Shown here: piece after piece, positions 27,060 through 33,400 of the stretch
Numbering within the stretch: the first letter of the stretch is position 1
Layout of the letters: the number at the start of each line of letters is the position of its first letter
Source: an uncultured archaeon
Lineage (GTDB): Archaea > Nanobdellota > Nanobdellia > Pacearchaeales > GW2011-AR1
Length of the DNA: 35,865 nucleotides
NCBI GenBank assembly: GCA_903831045.1
Contig: CAIKWG010000004.1
Location: 1 to 35,865 of the forward strand
Reading direction: 5' to 3'
Notes under the pieces: generated by a model
Database searches by the model: none
Seen by the model: the letters and a program-made list of their open reading frames with translations, nothing else
What the model was told of the DNA's origin: nothing
Made by a program: the position numbers and the translations under genes

Positions 27060-27653
27060 ATGGAAGAAAAGGAATTTATCATTTTTGGCAGTAAGAAAAT
27101 AAGAAGAGTTTTGCATAATGAAGAATGGTTTTTTTCTATTGTTGATATAATTGAAGTTTTAACTGATAGCGATAGGCCAAGAAAATATTGGAATAAATTA
27201 AATCAAAGGCTGAGAGAAGAGGGAAGTGAGTCGGTAACATTTTGTCACCAACTGAAGTTAAAGGCTTCAGATGGAAAGGAATATCTAACAGATTGTGCAA
27301 ATTTGAAAGGAATATTTAGAATTATTCAATCTGTTCCTTCTAAGAAAGCTGAGCCTTTGAAAAGATGGTTAGCTAAAGTTGGTTATGATAGAATTCAAGA
27401 ATATAGATTAAAAAATAATAAGAAAAAAGCCATTAAAATAGCTTCAATGGTAAAGCATAAAGTCTCCACAAACTTTAATTTTAATAGAGACAATAACTAT
27501 ATAAATTTTTCTGTTTATACTAATTTGCAGAGGCAAGCCCTGATAGCTTCAATGGTAAAGCACCGATCTAATGAATCGGGTCTCCACAGACATCTGGGTT
27601 CGATTCCCAGTCAGGGCGCCTCTGTTTTTTCTATTGTTGGAGGTGAAAAATGA
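27060..27653 (+). CDS. BRO1: Bro-N domain antirepressor-like protein, C-terminally truncated and replaced by tRNA-derived sequence
   Basis: Homologous to BRO2 until 'KRWLAKVGYDRIQE', then diverges into frame across two tRNA-like segments. Confidence 0.8.
   Translation: MEEKEFIIFGSKKIRRVLHNEEWFFSIVDIIEVLTDSDRPRKYWNKLNQRLREEGSESVTFCHQLKLKASDGKEYLTDCANLKGIFRIIQSVPSKKAEPLKRWLAKVGYDRIQEYRLKNNKKKAIKIASMVKHKVSTNFNFNRDNNYINFSVYTNLQRQALIASMVKHRSNESGLHRHLGSIPSQGASVFSIVGGEK
27438..27473 (+). repeat. Degenerate tRNA-derived copy lacking the anticodon arm
   Basis: atagcttcaatggtaaagca (20/20 identical to 27543-27562) + taaa + gtctccaca (9/9 identical to 27580-27588). Confidence 0.8.
27496..27505 (+). 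promoter_or_regulatory. TATA-like box for the tRNA-like gene
   Basis: ctatataaat, ~32-40 bp upstream of the tRNA-like 5' end. Confidence 0.45.
27537..27618 (+). tRNA. Type II tRNA-like gene, apparent anticodon AAT, G73, long variable arm; isotype uncertain (Ser-like body)
   Basis: gccctga/tcagggc 7 bp; gctt/aagc; ccgat-ctAATga-atcgg; variable arm gtct-ccac-agac; ctggg-ttcgatt-cccag; flanks cagaggc/gcctctg extend the stem; followed by tttttt. Confidence 0.75.
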
Positions 27654-29587
27654 ATAGCCAAAGGTTACAAGGACCTCTGCGAGGAACTAAATTAATCTTT
27701 TCTTTAGTTTTTGGAATGTTCTTGATTGGAATGGTAAGTGCTGGAAATTATGTTTTTGAGAATACTTCTGGAACTGAGCTGATGAAGATTTATGGACAAA
27801 ATGGAAATGTAAGTATTTTGGGAGACTTGAATGTTGGGGGAGATATTTATGGAGCAGTTTATGGTGTATGGAATGGTTCTTCTGATTATTATCTAAAATC
27901 AAATCCTTTTGGATTTTTTAATTCAACTAGTTTGAATAGTTTATCTCAACTGATAAACGATTTGGGAATTGGAAATTGGACTCTTGACAAATCAAATTAT
28001 TATAATTCTAGTCAAGTTGATAGTGCTATCTCAAGTGCAAATACTTCAATAAAAAATTATGCTGATGGAGCTTTCATCACTAAAGCAAATGAAGGAAATC
28101 TAAATGTTAATAGTTCTACCTATTGGGCAGGATTAAATTCTGTTTATGGTATTAGGGGTTCACAAATTAATAACGACTTGAATTGGGTAAATGCTTCAAC
28201 TGTTGGAGGAAGTTATTATTTAATCACAAACCCCTACGGATTTTATAATTCAACAACTCTTCAAAATTTATCTCAGTTAAATGATAATCTGGGAAATAGA
28301 GGTTATACCTCTTTGAGTAATTTTACTAATAATCTTAATTTTATTAATTCTACATACAATTCAACCTACGATTTAACTTCAAGAGATGTTACAGCAAATA
28401 GGAGTATTTGGGAGTCAACATACAATGCAACTTATAATACCTGGGCATACAATCAAACAACCGCTGCAATGTTAATTGCGAATGATACTTTCATAAAAAA
28501 GACGGGAGATAATGGAACAGGAGAATATAATTTTAATAATGGTTGGACAAATGGTGGACTGAGTATTAGAAGCGGAGATTTGTATGCACAAAGTCTGTAT
28601 GTTTATAACATTAGTTCATTACAAGTTTCTAATTTGAATATTAATGGTTCTCTTTTACCTTACAACGGATTTGATAATCAATTTGATGTTGGTTCTCCTT
28701 CTCTAAGATGGAATGATGCATATTTTGGGGGGAATCTATACATCAATGGAACAATTTACAATTCAAATGGGTTGCCTGTTAATGGAAATGTAACTGGAGC
28801 TGGAAGTGCGAACAGAGTTACTTTCTGGAATGGAGGAAGTTCAATAACTTCTGAAGATAATTTAACTTGGGATAGCACAAATAAAAGATTGGGAATTGGA
28901 ACTACGAGTCCTTCTTATTCTTTACATATTTCAAAATCTCAAGATTCTCTTACCAGAATAAAATTAGATAATGATAATAATGGAACTTCGGCGCAAGTTG
29001 GTTTAGAATTAGATAATAACGTTGGACAAAGTTTGTGGACATTGTATAGTTCTAATTATGCTACTACTGCATTACAAAATACTACTCTTTTTGGAAGCGG
29101 TGTTGGAGGATATATCTTTAGAGGATACACTGGAAGTTCTATTAAATTTGGAATAGGTGCAACTACTGCTGGGATGTCTAATGCCCTAACAATTGATTCA
29201 AACAGTAATGTAGGTATTGGAACAACAAATCCTCAAAACACATTAAATGTTGTTGGAACAGCAAACGTAACCACAAATCTTACCTCTCCTCTTATTTATA
29301 CTTACAAAGCTTCTGGAGGAACATATTGGAATAATGGATTGAAAGTTATTAGAGATGGAACTCCAACTCAATATGGTATAATTAATTATGACGGGGGAGC
29401 ATTAAGATTGGGAGCAATTGTTGAGGGTGGAGGAGCTTCTGGAGAAATTTATTTTGATAGACATAATGCGGGTTCTGGAACTGTAAGTACAAGTATGGTA
29501 ATTAATGGAACTGGTTCTGTGGGAATCAATACAACTTCGCCTTCGGCGAAATTACATGTAAAGGGGGATGTAATAATTGAATTGTAA
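27650..29587 (+). CDS. Fibre B: secreted tail-fibre/adhesin-like protein
   Basis: MNSQRLQGPLRGTKLIFSLVFGMFLIGMVSAGN leader; 'RLGIGTTSPSYSLHI', 'NVGIGTTNPQNTLNVVGTANVTTNL', 'SVGINTTSPSAKLHV'. Confidence 0.87.
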   Translation: MNSQRLQGPLRGTKLIFSLVFGMFLIGMVSAGNYVFENTSGTELMKIYGQNGNVSILGDLNVGGDIYGAVYGVWNGSSDYYLKSNPFGFFNSTSLNSLSQLINDLGIGNWTLDKSNYYNSSQVDSAISSANTSIKNYADGAFITKANEGNLNVNSSTYWAGLNSVYGIRGSQINNDLNWVNASTVGGSYYLITNPYGFYNSTTLQNLSQLNDNLGNRGYTSLSNFTNNLNFINSTYNSTYDLTSRDVTANRSIWESTYNATYNTWAYNQTTAAMLIANDTFIKKTGDNGTGEYNFNNGWTNGGLSIRSGDLYAQSLYVYNISSLQVSNLNINGSLLPYNGFDNQFDVGSPSLRWNDAYFGGNLYINGTIYNSNGLPVNGNVTGAGSANRVTFWNGGSSITSEDNLTWDSTNKRLGIGTTSPSYSLHISKSQDSLTRIKLDNDNNGTSAQVGLELDNNVGQSLWTLYSSNYATTALQNTTLFGSGVGGYIFRGYTGSSIKFGIGATTAGMSNALTIDSNSNVGIGTTNPQNTLNVVGTANVTTNLTSPLIYTYKASGGTYWNNGLKVIRDGTPTQYGIINYDGGALRLGAIVEGGGASGEIYFDRHNAGSGTVSTSMVINGTGSVGINTTSPSAKLHVKGDVIIEL

Positions 29588-29588
29588 A

Positions 29589-30443
29589 ATGAAAAAAGAA
29601 ACTCATATAGCAATTTTTAATGGAAAATTAATAAGAAGAAAATTTATTGGAAATAAATGGTTTTTTTCTATTATAGATATTGTTGGAGCTTTAACAGATA
29701 GTACTCTTCCTAAAAGATACTGGGCTGATTTAAAAACAAAATTAGAAGAAGAAGGTTTTGAATCGTACGATAAAATCGTACAGTTGAAATTATTAGCAGA
29801 GGATGAAAAATTAAGAGAAACGGACTGTGCAGATACAGAGGGGATATTTAGAATTATTCAATCCATTCCTTCTAAGAAAGCCGAACCTTTCAAAAGATGG
29901 TTAGCTAAAATGGGTTATGAAAGGGTTCAGGAGATTGAAAATCCAGAATTAGCTCAGGAAAGAATGAAAAAACTTTATGAATTAAAAGGATATTCTAAAG
30001 ATTGGGTTGATAAAAGATTAAGAGGTATTGCAATTAGGCAAAATCTCACTGATGAATGGAAGGAAAGAGGATTAAAAGAAGAAATAGAATATGCAATTTT
30101 AACTGATGAAATAAGTAAGGCAACATTTGGTAAAACTGTGAAAGAATATAAAGCAATTAAAAATCTTGATAAAGAAAATTTAAGAGATCATATGGATGAA
30201 CTTGAATTAATCTTTGGGATGTTGGGTGAAAAGGTTGCCACAGAAATAACTGTGACTAAAGATGCTCAAGGATTTGTTGAATGTGCTGTTGCTGCAAAAC
30301 AAGGTGGAGAAGTTGCAGGAAATGCAAGAAAAGAAGCAGAAGGAAAAATAGGACATTCAGTTGTTTCAGAAGATAACTTTCTTTCAATTTCTGAACGGAA
30401 GAAGAAAAAGAAGAAAATTTTAATTGAGGTGAAAAATGAATAA
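29589..30443 (+). CDS. BRO2: full-length Bro-N domain / phage antirepressor-like protein
   Basis: 'NKWFFSIIDIVGALTDSTLPKRYWADLK', 'DTEGIFRIIQSIPSKKAEPFKRWLAKMGYERVQEI', C-terminal 'VAAKQGGEVAGNARKEAEGKIGHSVVSEDN'. Confidence 0.87.
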   Translation: MKKETHIAIFNGKLIRRKFIGNKWFFSIIDIVGALTDSTLPKRYWADLKTKLEEEGFESYDKIVQLKLLAEDEKLRETDCADTEGIFRIIQSIPSKKAEPFKRWLAKMGYERVQEIENPELAQERMKKLYELKGYSKDWVDKRLRGIAIRQNLTDEWKERGLKEEIEYAILTDEISKATFGKTVKEYKAIKNLDKENLRDHMDELELIFGMLGEKVATEITVTKDAQGFVECAVAAKQGGEVAGNARKEAEGKIGHSVVSEDNFLSISERKKKKKKILIEVKNE

Positions 30444-33400
30444 CCAACGGTTACAAGGACCTCTTCGAGGAAATAAATTAATTATTTTGATTATTGGAAT
30501 TATTTTTAGTATTTTATTATTAGGGATGATAAGTGCTGCAAATGATTTTATAATTAGAAATCAATCTAATTCTGCACAGAATTATCTTGTTGTTAATGGA
30601 ACAAATGGAAACACCTATGCAAATCTTTACGGAACATGGAATGGTTCTTCGGATTATTATTTAAAATCAAATCCTTATAATTTTTTGAATGCTACAACTG
30701 TATCTGGAGTTTATGTTCCATACGTTGGCTCAAATGCAAATGTTGCTTTAGGAGATTATAATTTTTCTGTTGGAACTTCTGATTTTTTTGTTAATAGTAA
30801 TATAGGAAATGTAGGTATTGGAACTACTAGTCCAGGAACACCACTTCAAATTTCAAATACTGCTGCTTATGGTTCTGCTACAAATGATATAATTTCTATA
30901 CGTTCAACTTTTACTGGTGGTACAGCAAGTAATCCAAGTAGTTTAGGTGGAATATATTGGCAAGGTTTAGGAGATACTGGAACAAAAGCTAGAATAAATG
31001 TTGTAGCAGATGACTTGACTACTGATTCATCAAGTCATATGGAGTTATGGACCACTAATGGTGGAACATTAGCAGAGAGAATGAGAATATCAGCAACTGG
31101 AAATGTTGGAATTGGAGCAACAGCTCCGCAGCAAGCACTTGATGTACGAGGAGTTGCAGCAATTAATGGGGGGGCTCTTTATGCCTCAACTAATAATAAA
31201 TTATTACCTGGAGCATTAAATATTGGAGATACTGGTCGTAGTTATGGTGGGGGAACTAATTGGAATACAAATACTGCAGGTTTATTAATGGAGACATTAG
31301 AGAACACAGAAATAGCGGTTCATGATAATGGAGACCGAATTGCAAGTTTAATGTATTTTGAGGGGGGTAGTACAAATAAAATTACTCTTGGTAGAGATAT
31401 GGGTTGGGGAGTAACTCCAGTAACTATTGCTGGAGCTTTAACTGTTACTGGAACTTTTGATCCTAATGGAGCAATTACTTTGCCGACAACAGGAATTAGT
31501 GGAGCTGGTGCAGGTTCTGGTCTAGACGCCGATACATTAGATACATTACATGCATCTTCTTTTACAAGAGAATATGTTACAAGCATTGGAGGATTTAGTA
31601 GTGCGGGTTATACTAACATTGCGTATGTTGAAGGAGGAGCATTAAACAGTAAAATAAAATTAACCTTGGGAGGAACAGCAAACGGAGTTGTAGTAGATAT
31701 GACTGCAGATATTATTGTTCAACATAGTTATGATATATATGTTCGTTCTGAATCTGGAAGTTATACTATCGTGACTTTGAAAATTACAAGTGATGCAAAT
31801 CAAAATTTTTATATTCAAGCAAAAATAGACAGTGCCCAATCAACAACTTTAGCTTGTAGAATTTATACTTATGGTGGGGAAACAGTTACATGGGCTCCAG
31901 GTTCTGTTAGTGGGGTAACTTCTCTTGAACACGTTGCTTACTCGATGCAACTTAGTATTTCTGCCTCTGGAGGAGATGCAGCCGGAATGAAAATAAGTGG
32001 AAATACTGTTTGGCATGCAGGTAATGATGGAACAGGAACTGGTCTCGACGCGGATTATTTAGACGGGCATGATACTTCATATTTTCAAACAGCAATTACA
32101 AATTTAGATATTACTGGATATATTAGAACAAGTCAAGGTTCTGGAGGAGTTACTTTATCTGGTGATTCATCTCCTGATTTAGGATTTGTAGGTTATAATT
32201 ATCTTAATAACGCTGGAACAGAAACAGTTGGACAATCAGGAAGAACATCCTGGAGATGGAAATTTGCTAATGGTGCAAGTCCTGGAGCGTACTTAGATTA
32301 TCGTGCGGCTAGCGCTGCTCCTGGAACTTTTTCAAATTATATGTTTGTTGCAAATGATGGTAAGGTTGGAATTGGAACAACTGCTCCAGGAGCATTGCTT
32401 GATGTTGCTACTGCTTCTTATCTTTCTACAAATTATCCATTTAGAGTAAAAAATAGTGGATATTCATATCCTCATGTTGCTTATGATACTGCTGTTATCC
32501 AACAAGATGATGTGACAACAATGAGATTAGTAGAATATAACAACGGAGGGACAAATCAAGAATTGGGGTTGAGCGTAGGAGATGGTTACAGTGAAATAAC
32601 TTCAACTGTTCCATTAAGATTTTATGGAAGTGCTACCCCCGGTGGAACAATTTATAGTGGGTCTGGGGGTACACTTGCTTTGGCGATAAATGGTGGGAAT
32701 GTTGGAGTTGGAACAACTGCTCCATTAAATAAATTAGATGTTGTTGGAACAGCTAATGTAACAAATGGTGTTCATGGAAATGTATATGAAAGAATTAATT
32801 CTTATGGTACTAGAATTGTAAATCCTATGGGAGGGACTTATTTTACAACAGCAGATACAGTTACTGGAGCTATTGCAATTTCACTTCCAACTAAAGTATC
32901 TGATGCAATGATTAGTTTTTGGGTAGATATTTATGATTATTCAAATCAAGAAACATTTTCTGTGTTTGTATCTGGTTATCCTTATTCAAGTGCTGGGGTT
33001 TGGTCTTATACTAGTGCAATGATTTTAGGTACTAATTCAAACAGAAATTTTAATGTAAGATTTGGGGGTTCTAATGATAATCTTCATTCTATTGTTTATA
33101 TTGGAGAAACTACTTCTACTTGGAATTATCCTCAGATAACTATAAGAGATGTTACTTCGGGATATAATACTGCTGTAAATGAAATGGATAATCTTCCTTG
33201 GGCAATTACTTTTGAAACAACTTTATTAAATGTTGGTGCTACTCAAACTGCTAATTTCCCATACGCTGATTGGAATAAAATTGTTAATATGCCTGCAGTT
33301 ATAGATGGTGCTGGAACAGCTAATTACATTCCTAGATGGACTGATGCTAATACTCTGACTAATTCTATTATTTATGATAGTGGAACAAATGTTGGTATTG

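Noticed and set aside
29536-29550. ttcgccttcggcgaa hairpin near the fibre B end as a terminator
   Set aside because: Inside coding sequence, followed by no T-run and by a coupled downstream gene
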